DNA from: an uncultured Eubacterium sp.
Lineage (GTDB): Bacteria; Bacillota; Clostridia; Lachnospirales; Lachnospiraceae
NCBI GenBank assembly: GCA_910584245.1
Contig: CAJTZF010000016.1
Location: 1 to 64,000, forward strand
Reading direction: 5' to 3'
Length of the DNA: 64,000 bases
Part shown: piece by piece, positions 28,379-36,364 of the stretch
Numbering within the stretch: position 1 is the first letter of the stretch
Layout of the letters: each line of letters begins with the position of its first letter
Translations under genes and position numbers: made by a program
The notes under the pieces: generated by a model
What the model was told of the DNA's origin: nothing
Databases searched by the model: none
The model's input: only the letters and a program-made list of their open reading frames with translations

Positions 28379-29683
28379 TTATGGCCGGCCGACCATATAC
28401 CCACCGCCGCCATATCCTTCCTGCCGCGCCGCCCACAACTCATTGAGCACCGGCTTTCCGGACTCATTATAATAGGAAACACTGTACCCCACAAACATCT
28501 CCACATGATAGATGCCCTTATACCGTCCGTTGTTCTCCCCTGTCTTAAAAATCAGATCCCCCGGGCGCAGCTTCATGTTCTGTACTTGATTCCATGTATA
28601 AGACTTCGTGACAATCTTTTTGTGGCTGGCACACCATTTCGCAATATCCGCCGCTACGGGAGCGTAAGTTGCATTTCCAAACACCTTTCCCATATTTTTA
28701 TAGGACTTCCAAACGAGCGAACTACAATCATAGTATCCCGTCTGCATCCTTTTCTTCTGGCTGTATTTCCACTTCGCGCCAATCCGCTTCGCTTTATTTA
28801 CGGTCTTTTCTAATTTAGGTGTAAGGACAGAAATGGCACACCCCACCCTGGCATCTCCCAGTCTCGCTGTGACAACGGCGTTTCCGACTTTCCGGCAGCG
28901 GACAGTCCCGTCACCGGATACCTTTGCCACCTTGGCATTGCTGGACGTCCACACCGGTTTTTCACTTGTTCCCTTAACCCGGAGGGAAATCTTTTTTCCT
29001 TTCGCCGTCACGGCGCTGCTCTTGGATATTTCCAGCATGGCAACATTAATATGGATGAAAAAGGGTTTTTCATTTATGATAACGGTCAATGTGCCGCTCC
29101 CCGATGAATAAACCGAAATTTGCAATTCATTGTCCGCGAGCACACAGCTCACATCCATATCGGCATCATCCGAGTTATAGGTAATAACGGAATTATCTTC
29201 ATTTAGAATGATCGGACTATAAATCTTTATTTTTCCCACATACGTGCGGTCATCTGTCGTATATCCCGTAATGCGGTCTGACTCCAGCGTGACGTTTGTC
29301 ATATCGACCGTAACGGTCATTTGGCAGTAGCCTGTAAACACGGCTATGCCGGCCTCTGAGTAACCAATGACGGAAATTGTCACCTCACCGCAGCCAACAG
29401 CCTCATAATATCCCGTAGAATCAATGCGGACAACCTCTCCTGTAGTATCTCCGTAACTGATATACGACCAGGCCGTCACGTTCACCGGCTGCCCCAGCGC
29501 ATCCGTCAAATTGTCAGTGACCGGCTGAATATGCCCCGTATCACCTACATGTACCCTCACATCCGGCTCACTGCCCGGTGCCACCTGCACATCTACTACT
29601 GCTGCCTGGGCGGACTGTCCACACCACACGGTACAAACCAAAACAGCAAAAACCGCCAACATCCATTTTAAAAACCTAAACAT
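28379..29683 (-). CDS. Secreted NlpC/P60-like cysteine peptidase with Ig-like domain
   Basis: A 434-aa exported protein with a signal peptide (FLKWMLAVFAVLVCTVWC... cleaved near AQA-AV), a central region of bacterial Ig-like (BIG2) repeats with KGKKISLRVKGTSEKPVW and SSNAKVAKVSGDGTVRC, and a C-terminal NlpC/P60-like domain (about 300-434). The catalytic Cys is in GYYDCSSLVWKSYKNMG and the His in GIYHVEMFVGY. Family members cleave cell-wall peptides. Its position upstream of spo0A, where spoIVB often lies in other spore formers, is unusual. It is probably monocistronic. Confidence 0.85.
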   Translation of the reverse strand: MFRFLKWMLAVFAVLVCTVWCGQSAQAAVVDVQVAPGSEPDVRVHVGDTGHIQPVTDNLTDALGQPVNVTAWSYISYGDTTGEVVRIDSTGYYEAVGCGEVTISVIGYSEAGIAVFTGYCQMTVTVDMTNVTLESDRITGYTTDDRTYVGKIKIYSPIILNEDNSVITYNSDDADMDVSCVLADNELQISVYSSGSGTLTVIINEKPFFIHINVAMLEISKSSAVTAKGKKISLRVKGTSEKPVWTSSNAKVAKVSGDGTVRCRKVGNAVVTARLGDARVGCAISVLTPKLEKTVNKAKRIGAKWKYSQKKRMQTGYYDCSSLVWKSYKNMGKVFGNATYAPVAADIAKWCASHKKIVTKSYTWNQVQNMKLRPGDLIFKTGENNGRYKGIYHVEMFVGYSVSYYNESGKPVLNELWAARQEGYGGGGYMVGRP

Positions 29684-29795
29684 TTACTTTTCCTCTCCTC
29701 TTCTGACGGGCTCCAATGCTATTCGCCAATTATTTCTATATTATACTATAATACAACTCAAATGTCAAAAGGGATCACGAGTATTTTTAATGCCA

Positions 29796-29826
29796 AAAGG
29801 CAGAGCTCACAAAAGCAGCCCTGCCC
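29796..29826 (-). terminator. Terminator after hsp20
   Basis: Minus strand GGGGCAGGGCT...AGCTCTGCCTTTT, an imperfect stem with a short loop and T-run, about 35 bp past the hsp20 stop. Confidence 0.55.
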
Positions 29827-29859
29827 CACTTGAAACGATTTACCCAAAGTTCCTTTGCC

Positions 29860-30294
29860 TTATTCGATCGTTATAAACTTCCGCTCCTCCACCGCGGGCT
29901 TTTCCTCTTTTTTCGGAATGGTAAGCCTCAGTATTCCGTCTTTAAAATTCGCCTTAATGTCTTCCTCTGTCACTTCTTTGCCCACGAAAAAACTTCTCTG
30001 GCACTGTCCGTAATAGCGTTCCTTCCGGATGTACTTTCCGTCACTGTCCTTTTTGTCTTTATTCTCCGTATGATTGGCAGATATCGCGAGGTAACCGTCC
30101 TTCAAATCAGCCTGAATGGCCTCTTTTGTATAGCCCGGGAGCTCTAAATCCATCTCATACCTGTCGTCGAATTCCTGGACATCCACGTTCATGCCTTGCA
30201 CTTTCGACTTCTGCACTGTGCTAAATGGGAAGCGGAACATATCATCAAAAAAGTTGTCTACAAAATTGTCCTCAAAGATACTTGGTACTAACAT
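29860..30294 (-). CDS. Small heat-shock protein, Hsp20/alpha-crystallin family
   Basis: A 144-aa ATP-independent chaperone. The N-terminal arm MLVPSIFEDNFVDNFFDDMF is typical of clostridial Hsp20. The alpha-crystallin domain spans about 40-140, with YEMDLELPGYTKEAIQADLK and the conserved FKDGILRLTIPKKE. I start it at ATG 30294 with AAGGTGG eight bases upstream. A GC-rich palindrome lies about 30 bp before the gene. No CIRCE element is visible. Confidence 0.93.
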   Translation of the reverse strand: MLVPSIFEDNFVDNFFDDMFRFPFSTVQKSKVQGMNVDVQEFDDRYEMDLELPGYTKEAIQADLKDGYLAISANHTENKDKKDSDGKYIRKERYYGQCQRSFFVGKEVTEEDIKANFKDGILRLTIPKKEEKPAVEERKFITIE

Positions 30295-30322
30295 AAAGCA
30301 TTCCACCTTTCGATACTATAAT

Positions 30323-30354
30323 GGCAGCGGGCTGCCCGGCTGCAGCGCCCTGCC
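30323..30354 (-). promoter_or_regulatory. GC-rich inverted repeat upstream of hsp20
   Basis: A roughly 13-bp imperfect inverted repeat (GGCAGGGCGCTGC...GCAGCCCGCTGCC) in otherwise AT-rich spacer, 30-60 bp before the hsp20 start. It lacks a T-run, so it is a poor terminator; an operator or 5' hairpin is possible. Confidence 0.35.
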
Positions 30355-30404
30355 TGCTCCTTTATAGTCTATCACATAAATACGGCGGCTATACTTATTC
30401 TGTT

Positions 30405-31175
30405 CTATTTCTTTTGAAAATGCTGATAATCCTTCAGGGACTTCCAATCTCCTCCCCACGAAAAACCGTGCCGGGTAAAAATCCGGTAACAAGCATCTTT
30501 TTTTGTGATTTTATGTGCAAAATCCTTTTTTCGGTTTAGGAAGCGCTTTCCATTTTCCGGCTCGCATACCGTCTTGCCATTCTTTTTATACACATAAGGG
30601 TTATATCTTGGATTCACATCAATCGCCAGTCCATAGCTGTGTTTCGACAAATGCGCCGTCCCCGTCACCTTGCGGAAATTAAAACACGAAGTGTTGTTAT
30701 CCGCCATTGACAAATCGTCGTCCGCGTCGTACTCATCCACCAAAACCATTTTCTCAATCTCATATTTCTTCTGGTACAACTCATAAAAAATCTGGCGTAT
30801 TTCATCTGCAACCGATTTATTTGTAATCAGCTCCCCTATGTGCACCTGTTGGTCAAATCCGTAGTGAAGCACCCTGACATAGCGCAGCTCCGATTTGGGA
30901 ACGGTGCAGTTTTTCTTATAGGACTTCCCGTAAATCCGTTCAAACAGCTTATTAGAAATTTGGGTCTTATAAAACAGCTTCCGGACCTGCTTTTTACTTG
31001 CGCCCGATACATCGACCGCCGTAAATGCCCTCTCCTTCTGAAACTGCTTTCTGTAATCGTTGACAGACGCGGCGGACGCTATATTTGCAGTGGAAACAGG
31101 CCGGGAGAATGCGCCCAAAAAGCAGAGCGCAAATAAAAACAGAGCGGCCTTCCCGGTAATCTTTATTGCTCTCAT
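30405..31175 (-). CDS. M15-family (VanY/D,D-carboxypeptidase-like) peptidase
   Basis: A 256-aa exported protein with an N-terminal signal or anchor helix (ALFLFALCFLGAFS). The catalytic domain shows the zinc-ligand motif HLSKHSYGLAIDVNPRYNPY and the C-terminal GGDWKSLKDYQHFQ, typical of M15 peptidases that trim peptidoglycan stem peptides. The start codon overlaps the stop of the hemerythrin-receiver gene (ATGA), so the two are co-translated. How oxygen sensing relates to wall hydrolysis is unclear. Confidence 0.85.
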   Translation of the reverse strand: MRAIKITGKAALFLFALCFLGAFSRPVSTANIASAASVNDYRKQFQKERAFTAVDVSGASKKQVRKLFYKTQISNKLFERIYGKSYKKNCTVPKSELRYVRVLHYGFDQQVHIGELITNKSVADEIRQIFYELYQKKYEIEKMVLVDEYDADDDLSMADNNTSCFNFRKVTGTAHLSKHSYGLAIDVNPRYNPYVYKKNGKTVCEPENGKRFLNRKKDFAHKITKKDACYRIFTRHGFSWGGDWKSLKDYQHFQKK

Positions 31176-32527
31176 AAAGCAGTTCCTTTTTTCTTCTGAA
31201 AGAAATCATCAATATTTTTCTTTATATCTGCCGGCTCTAAATGCTTTAACAGATAGCCCGCAGGCTTTAGGGACATTACCTTTTTTACGCTTTCTGGATC
31301 GTTTTTTCCGGTCAGGAAAATAACGGGAATATCGGCCAGCGCCTCGTCGGAACGTATCATCTCAAGCGTCTGTCTTCCATCACAAACCGGCATTTCATAA
31401 TCTAAAAGAATCAGGTCCGGTTTGTTTAGCGTAATGTTCCGGATTGCGGCGAGACTGGATTCTGCCAGCGTGATATCGTAATCCTCGCACAGCAATTGGC
31501 CCATATGATGCCGTACCGTCATAGAATCGTCTACGACAAGAACCCTTGGGTTTGTATTTGATGTCTCTCTCTCTTTTAAATACTCTTTGACCTCGTCCAT
31601 AGCGTTCTCCGCCTCAATCGGAGTCCCGATGCTGTTTTCGAGCAAATGGGGCGCAATATTGCAATAAGCGAAATATCCGTCGCCTGTGTTAAACAACAGG
31701 CTGATTTGAGGTTTGTCTTTTGCAAAAACCTTTTGAAATTGCTCGAATGACAGGAGATTTTCCGCTTTCAGTTCGTAAACCTGATCCTTCGGAAATTGTT
31801 CCATAACACGCTTCACAAACTGCCTGGCCGTATATCTGGCAGCGTGGACCAGCATATTATCCAGTTTATTTGTTTTGATTCCCATAATTTTCCCAACCGT
31901 ATTAATGAGCAGCTTTTCTTCAAAAACTAAAATGACCTCTTGTTTCTTTTCATTATTTTTAGTTCCATAAATGAGACGGTAGTAAATACCATTTCCAAAC
32001 TTTTCCGCATTATATGTATCACTGACCAGATGCGATTCCAGTTGGAACATATCAAACAAAAGCTGGATAATCACCTTTTTCATCGCGGCAATATCTTCCT
32101 CTGGCAGAAGATTCGTCTGTTTCTTCATCTTACCCGTGATGGCGACATCTTCTGTCAGCGTATGTCCGATCAGCCAGCCGGCGCAAACGCCCAGGAAATG
32201 TTCTATGGCATCTGAAGCGTACCCGGACTGTTCCAGTTCCTGCTCCAGTGCGGGAAGCGTATTTTCACGGAATCCCTCATGAAGACGCTTGTGCTGTTCC
32301 GCCCCCTCGTATTGGATGGAATCCATATACGCTTCTTCGTCAGAAAAATGATTCACCGCATGTCCTTTAAAAAATTTAATTCCCTCCCTGCATGCCCACT
32401 GGCGGGTCTCTTCGTCCTCTTTAAATGCAAAAAGCTTATTAATTATTTTAAAAAGCTTTTTGTGTTCCTTATCAATAACGTCTACTCCGATATTGAACTC
32501 TTCCTTCCATGCAAATTGGGTTTTCAT
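31172..32527 (-). CDS. Bacteriohemerythrin fused to a CheX/CheC-like region and a receiver domain
   Basis: A 451-aa cytosolic protein. Residues 1-135 form a hemerythrin domain with diiron ligands visible: His22 (VIDKEHKKLF), His56/His60 and Glu64 (GHAVNHFSDEEAYM), His79/His83 (EQHKRLHEGF) and a late GHTLTED motif. The middle (about 150-310) looks like a CheX/CheC-type fold by layout, an uncertain assignment. The C-terminal receiver (about 325-450) has VLVVDDSMTVRHHMG, the Asp in LILLDYEMPVCDG and the FLTGKNDPESVK switch. Oxygen or redox sensing coupled to signalling is an inference. AGGAGG precedes ATG 32527. The upstream DNA is unusually structured. Confidence 0.8.
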   Translation of the reverse strand: MKTQFAWKEEFNIGVDVIDKEHKKLFKIINKLFAFKEDEETRQWACREGIKFFKGHAVNHFSDEEAYMDSIQYEGAEQHKRLHEGFRENTLPALEQELEQSGYASDAIEHFLGVCAGWLIGHTLTEDVAITGKMKKQTNLLPEEDIAAMKKVIIQLLFDMFQLESHLVSDTYNAEKFGNGIYYRLIYGTKNNEKKQEVILVFEEKLLINTVGKIMGIKTNKLDNMLVHAARYTARQFVKRVMEQFPKDQVYELKAENLLSFEQFQKVFAKDKPQISLLFNTGDGYFAYCNIAPHLLENSIGTPIEAENAMDEVKEYLKERETSNTNPRVLVVDDSMTVRHHMGQLLCEDYDITLAESSLAAIRNITLNKPDLILLDYEMPVCDGRQTLEMIRSDEALADIPVIFLTGKNDPESVKKVMSLKPAGYLLKHLEPADIKKNIDDFFQKKKGTAL

Positions 32528-32600
32528 TTCAAATCCTCCTATTTACAATATATTTATAGTTGATATACCTGGCAAGCCAGCCAGACCATTATCCACTGGC

Positions 32601-32647
32601 AAACAAAAAACCGCTATTTTGCGACAAATAAATTCTCGAAAAATAGC
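32601..32647 (-). terminator. Terminator-like hairpin in the leader of the hemerythrin gene
   Basis: Minus strand: 12-bp stem GCTATTTTTCGA / GCGCAAAATAGC-type pairing with one mismatch (arms 32636-32647 and 32613-32624), followed by GGTTTTTTG. It ends 74 bp before the hemerythrin start, so it either ends a separate upstream RNA or works as an attenuator. Confidence 0.65.
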
Positions 32648-32823
32648 AGCTTTCTATTTCATGATTTGAAAATTGATGCCAGGAAAAGGGGTACGTTTTA
32701 CCCCTGGCCTGGCTAACAATTGAAGTTTTTGCCCAGCCCCTGTCAATTCTCTTTATAGTCACGATAATACTATACAGTGTAAACAAGGTCATCTCCGCAC
32801 GGGGAGACAATCCACACTTTAAA

Positions 32824-32850
32824 CATGCCGCTGCTGTGGCACAAACAAAC
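32824..32850 (-). repeat. Leader hairpin motif, copy C
   Basis: Minus strand GTTTGTTTG, TGCCAC-AGCA-GCGGCA, TGTTT. It shares GTTTGTGCCA with copy A (5368-5397) and GCGGCATGTTT with copy B (15894-15917), with the hairpin kept although bases differ. Confidence 0.35.
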
Positions 32851-32864
32851 GATATGCTATATTT

Positions 32865-32892
32865 ATTATAACATCCCCTCGGAACAAGTCAA
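32865..32892 (-). promoter_or_regulatory. Minus-strand sigma-A promoter in the divergent region
   Basis: TTGACT (32892-32887), 16-bp spacer, TATAAT (32870-32865) with an upstream TG (extended -10). It is about 335 bp from the hemerythrin start and would drive the structured RNA. Confidence 0.6.
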
Positions 32893-32938
32893 GATATTTT
32901 TATAACATTTGCCGCTCTGTACTAATTCCATTTTCACA

Positions 32939-32967
32939 TTGATTTCCAAAATAAATCAAGATATAAT
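32939..32967 (+). promoter_or_regulatory. Promoter with operator-like palindrome upstream of the GH59 gene
   Basis: TTGATT (32939-32944), 17-bp spacer, TATAAT (32962-32967). The -35 and spacer form the inverted repeat TTGATTT-CCAAAAT-AAATCAA (32939-32959), so a repressor bound there would block the polymerase. The predicted start is about 30 bp before the TTG start codon. Confidence 0.6.
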
Positions 32968-33007
32968 AACTAATATATAATTGCATAAAAAACAAGGAGG
33001 AATCCAT

Positions 33008-35641
33008 TTGCACAAAATAATGAGACGGATTGGGGCGGGATTACTGGCATTTTCGCTTCTCTCCGGATGCCTCCCACACGCGGGGAATGTAAAACTGAAA
33101 GCGGAAAAAAGGATACGGGGAGGCACTATTACAATCGACGGCGACGACATTCCGACAAATAATGTGAATGGACTGACCTACAAGGGATTTGGCGTGTTGA
33201 GTGGAAACTCCACCAGCGATTTGCTGATGGACTACAAAGCGGAAAATCCGGAAGCCTATTCCCGGCTCCTTCAATATCTATTTAGCGGGGATTACCCGAT
33301 TATGAATCACGTAAAACTGGAAATGGGAAATGACTGTAACAATTCGACCGGCCCCGAATCCGCCACAAAACGCAGCAGCACAGAAGAGACAAACATACTT
33401 CGCAACCCGGGATGGCAGCTGGCGGCAGATGCCAAAAGGATTAATCCGGATATAAAGGTAAGTATTCTGCGATGGAACCAGCCCGCATGGGTGAAAACCG
33501 ATGAGAATATTTATACCTGGTACCGGGAAGCGCTCCTGCAAGCTTATGAAAAATACGGGTTTATGGTAGATTACATTAATCCCAACATTAACGAGCGGTG
33601 GCGAAACCGCACCGATGTAAACTTTACAAAAAAATTCGCCGGCTGGATTGCCTCAGAAAATGAACAGACAATGCCGGATGAGACAGCGCGCGATCTATTT
33701 CAGAACATCAAATTAATTGTCTCCGACGAGGCCGCAACCGTCTCTTCTACAGTTGCAGAACAATTAAAGACCGACGAGGATTTTTATGATGCGGTTTCTG
33801 TCGTTGGCTACCACTACAGTCCAAATGACGACACAAACGGAGGAATGGCCTGGCTCGCGGAAGAAATGGATAAAGAAGTATGGAATAGTGAAGCACAGGC
33901 GACCTTTTCCAATTCCGCTTTCCGGCCCTCAAATAATATGAAAAGCCCTTCTGTGGCGGGAACCGGACTTGGGGGAGCCGGAAGCGCCCTGGAAATGGGA
34001 AATACTTTTATAAAAGGATTTGTAAATTCCCGTCGCTCCCATGTCATCTACCAGCCGGCGATCGGCTCCTTCTACGAGGGAGGACAATACTCTTTCAAAG
34101 AGCTTGTGAGCGCCAGGGATCCCTGGTCCGGCTGGATGCACTATGACGCGGGTCTTCTCATACTTGCGCACCTGAGCAAATTTGCCAAAACGGGATGGGA
34201 GAACGAAGATAACACAGTGGGCATTTGGCGGGCAGTGCCGGAAGCAAGCAAATCGGAAGCCGAGGGGATCAATCCTGTCAACGGACGGAATGGCGGGGAA
34301 AATTATATGACGCTCGCAGCGCCCTCAAAAGACAACTTTTCCACTATTATCGTAAATGATAGTGAATACGAGATGAACTATACCGTGTCTGTAAAAAATA
34401 TGGAAATAGATCCGGACAATAATAGCTTGAACGTATGGGAGACCATGGCGTCCGGCAACGGCGCATTTAATGAAAATTATATGAAAAGACGGGACCGCAT
34501 TGGGGCCAACGCCGAAGGCAACTACACCGTAACGGTAAAACCGTATTCTATCATAACTTTGACGACATTGGACAAATCCGAGAGCGACGAGCATGCTATG
34601 GCGCTGCCGGTGGAGGGAGAACGCACCATCCTGGATACTGACAGCACCGGAAACGCTTACGATCCCATTGATTCTTATTTGTATACTGATGATTTTGACT
34701 ACACGGGCAAGACTGTTCCCGTTTTAGACGGGCAGGGTGGCTTTACCGGGGAAACAGAGGACTATATCGCCTCCCGCGGCGGGGAGACGGGCGCTATGGC
34801 ACGCTATACCCACACTCTCAACGGGGCATTCGAAGCCTATAAAACGGACTCTGGAAACTACGTGCTCCGCCAGCAACTGGACAAAGACGCTTATGGCGTC
34901 GGGGGTGCATGGAACGCGGGAGATCCGGCCGTCGCTATCGGGGACTTCCGCTGGTTGAATTATGCGGCATCCGTAGACGTTCTTTTTGAAGGAGAAGAGA
35001 ATTCCCCCTATGGGGCCGTTTCTATCCGGCAAAATGGCTCCTCTCATAAGATGGAAACCAGCTCAGGCTACACATTAAAATTGTTCCAAACCGGGGACTG
35101 GGAGCTGTATCGCAAAGATCAAACCGTACTTACCGGCACAGTGACAGAGGAAGATGGATTTCAAACAGGGGCAAATGTATGGAACCGCCTTACACTTGAG
35201 GGAGAGGAACATACGATCCGGGCATACATAAACGACAAACAGATCGGTGTTTATGAAGACAGCGAACCTGTCACTTCCGGACGCGTCGCCCTGGGCAGCG
35301 CTTATACCTTTACCCAGTTTGACAACCTCGCCATCACGACAATCGAAGGAACAGTTCCCTATTACACCGAACTGCTTGACAATATGGAGACGTACGATCT
35401 GACGCCGGAAAAAAAGGAGAAACTCCGGTACAATGAAAAATGGTCCCACGAAAACGGCCAGGGAATGTACGTTTACCAACGCAGTATGTCCACGAGCAGG
35501 CAGGTGCAACACTATCCTACACCTTCAACGGAACCGGGCTGGAAATACTGGCGGGGACGAAAAAAACCGCTGTACTTCGTGTCACCATTGATGACGAGAT
35601 CGTGTCCGAAGACGAGGAAACACATACGGCAGACGATATGA
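33008..35641 (+). CDS. GH59-like galactosidase lipoprotein, frame broken near its C-terminal part
   Basis: Residues 1-21 form a lipoprotein signal (LLAFSLLSGC, lipid on Cys21). The next ~480 aa resemble galactocerebrosidase (GH59): a YKGFGVLSGNSTSDLLMDY start, acid/base Glu196 in NPNINERW, VVGYHYSPND, nucleophile Glu295 in EVWNSEAQATFS, and SARDPWSGWMHYD. Later beta-sandwich and lectin-like modules follow (DDFDYTG..., LKLFQTGDWELYRKDQ). The start is TTG 33008 with AAGGAGG seven bases upstream. The frame is lost near 35483-35503; beyond it this frame reads 46 irrelevant residues. The expected role is surface hydrolysis of beta-galactosyl glycans or lipids. Confidence 0.8.
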   Translation: MHKIMRRIGAGLLAFSLLSGCLPHAGNVKLKAEKRIRGGTITIDGDDIPTNNVNGLTYKGFGVLSGNSTSDLLMDYKAENPEAYSRLLQYLFSGDYPIMNHVKLEMGNDCNNSTGPESATKRSSTEETNILRNPGWQLAADAKRINPDIKVSILRWNQPAWVKTDENIYTWYREALLQAYEKYGFMVDYINPNINERWRNRTDVNFTKKFAGWIASENEQTMPDETARDLFQNIKLIVSDEAATVSSTVAEQLKTDEDFYDAVSVVGYHYSPNDDTNGGMAWLAEEMDKEVWNSEAQATFSNSAFRPSNNMKSPSVAGTGLGGAGSALEMGNTFIKGFVNSRRSHVIYQPAIGSFYEGGQYSFKELVSARDPWSGWMHYDAGLLILAHLSKFAKTGWENEDNTVGIWRAVPEASKSEAEGINPVNGRNGGENYMTLAAPSKDNFSTIIVNDSEYEMNYTVSVKNMEIDPDNNSLNVWETMASGNGAFNENYMKRRDRIGANAEGNYTVTVKPYSIITLTTLDKSESDEHAMALPVEGERTILDTDSTGNAYDPIDSYLYTDDFDYTGKTVPVLDGQGGFTGETEDYIASRGGETGAMARYTHTLNGAFEAYKTDSGNYVLRQQLDKDAYGVGGAWNAGDPAVAIGDFRWLNYAASVDVLFEGEENSPYGAVSIRQNGSSHKMETSSGYTLKLFQTGDWELYRKDQTVLTGTVTEEDGFQTGANVWNRLTLEGEEHTIRAYINDKQIGVYEDSEPVTSGRVALGSAYTFTQFDNLAITTIEGTVPYYTELLDNMETYDLTPEKKEKLRYNEKWSHENGQGMYVYQRSMSTSRQVQHYPTPSTEPGWKYWRGRKKPLYFVSPLMTRSCPKTRKHIRQTI

Positions 35642-36339
35642 ATACGATTTATTCCCTAAGCGGGCTAACCTATGGACAGCATTCTATAACGCTTGAAGTC
35701 TTGGAGGGAACACTTTCAGTCGATATGGTTGGCATACTCGGAAACCGCTACCAGACGCCACCTCCCCCGACCGCGGAGCCGCCGGCGCCCGAAACACCGA
35801 CACCGCCTGCCGGTAACCCGCATGCGTCTGCCGCCCCGGCACCCCAGACATCTTCACCCGCCATTCAGACGCCGTCTCTAAACGCTGGCTTGAAAAAGGG
35901 CACAATAGTGACGGCTGGCAAGGCCAAATACGAAATAACAGATCCCGCAAAAAAAGAGGCCGCCTACAAAAAACCTCTAAACACCCAAATTACTACGGCA
36001 AACATTCCGGCCGCCTTGAAACTAACAGAGAATGGGAAAAAGGTTGCCTATAAGGTAACAAGTATACGCAGCCGCGCCTTTGTCGATTGCAAAAGATTGA
36101 AATCCCTCGTGGTCGGAAAAAATATTAAGACCATTGGCAAGGAAGCCTGTAAAGGATGCCGCAGCCTAAAAAAAATCAAGCTCCAGTCCTGTGTGCTAAA
36201 ACAGGTGGGAAGAAATGCGTATCGGGGAATCTATAAAAAGGCTACAATCACGTGCAATAAAAAGGTTCTGCACGCATATAAGAAACTATTTACCGCCAAA
36301 ACAGGGATAACACCAGCGATAAAACTAAAAAAGAGCTAA
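35500..36339 (+). pseudogene. C-terminal part of the GH59 protein in the -1 frame: sugar-binding end, Pro-rich linker, BspA-like repeats
   Basis: Reading from about 35500 in the shifted frame continues the protein: AGATLSYTFNGTGLEILAG and ITLEVLEGTLSVDMVG (end of a beta-sandwich module), then a Pro/Ala/Thr linker (PPPPTAEPPAPETPTPP...) and a BspA-like leucine-rich-repeat region (AFVDCKRLKSLVVGKNIKTI). An open frame starts at 35440 but has no ribosome site, so it is not an independent gene. The intact protein would have been about 1,110 aa. Whether this is a mutation, a sequencing error or a switchable repeat cannot be decided here. Confidence 0.75.
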
Positions 36340-36364
36340 CCGTACAAAAAGGGGGATGCCTGTC

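Larger units (their letters stand above)
32601..32858 (-). ncRNA. Candidate structured RNA or long leader upstream of the hemerythrin gene
   Basis: A promoter at 32892-32865 should start a minus-strand RNA near 32858 that ends at the terminator at about 32601 (about 255 nt). It contains four hairpins in order: TGCCAC-AGCA-GCGGCA; a two-step stem AGTGT..TCTCC..GGAGA..ACACT (32818-32776); a long nested stem with arms AATTG, GCCAGG and GGGGTA (32719-32671); and the terminator. No convincing ORF lies within. I do not recognise it as 6S, tmRNA, SRP RNA or a known riboswitch. It may be an independent small RNA or a regulatory leader. Confidence 0.4.

Noticed and set aside
32589..32810. 73-codon ORF on the minus strand in the structured gap
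   Set aside because: Starts at a TTG without ribosome site, runs through all the hairpins and the terminator, and has no protein-like pattern.
32601..32858. 6S RNA or SRP RNA for the structured transcript
   Set aside because: The 5' and 3' ends do not form the long closing duplex of 6S RNA and the SRP Alu/S-domain motifs are absent.
35440..35500. Independent start of the C-terminal GH59 ORF at 35440
   Set aside because: No ribosome site, and the residues before about 35500 are out-of-frame reading of the GH59 protein.
35483..35510. Programmed -1 ribosomal frameshift in the GH59 gene
   Set aside because: No X-XXY-YYZ slippery heptamer and no downstream pseudoknot are visible.
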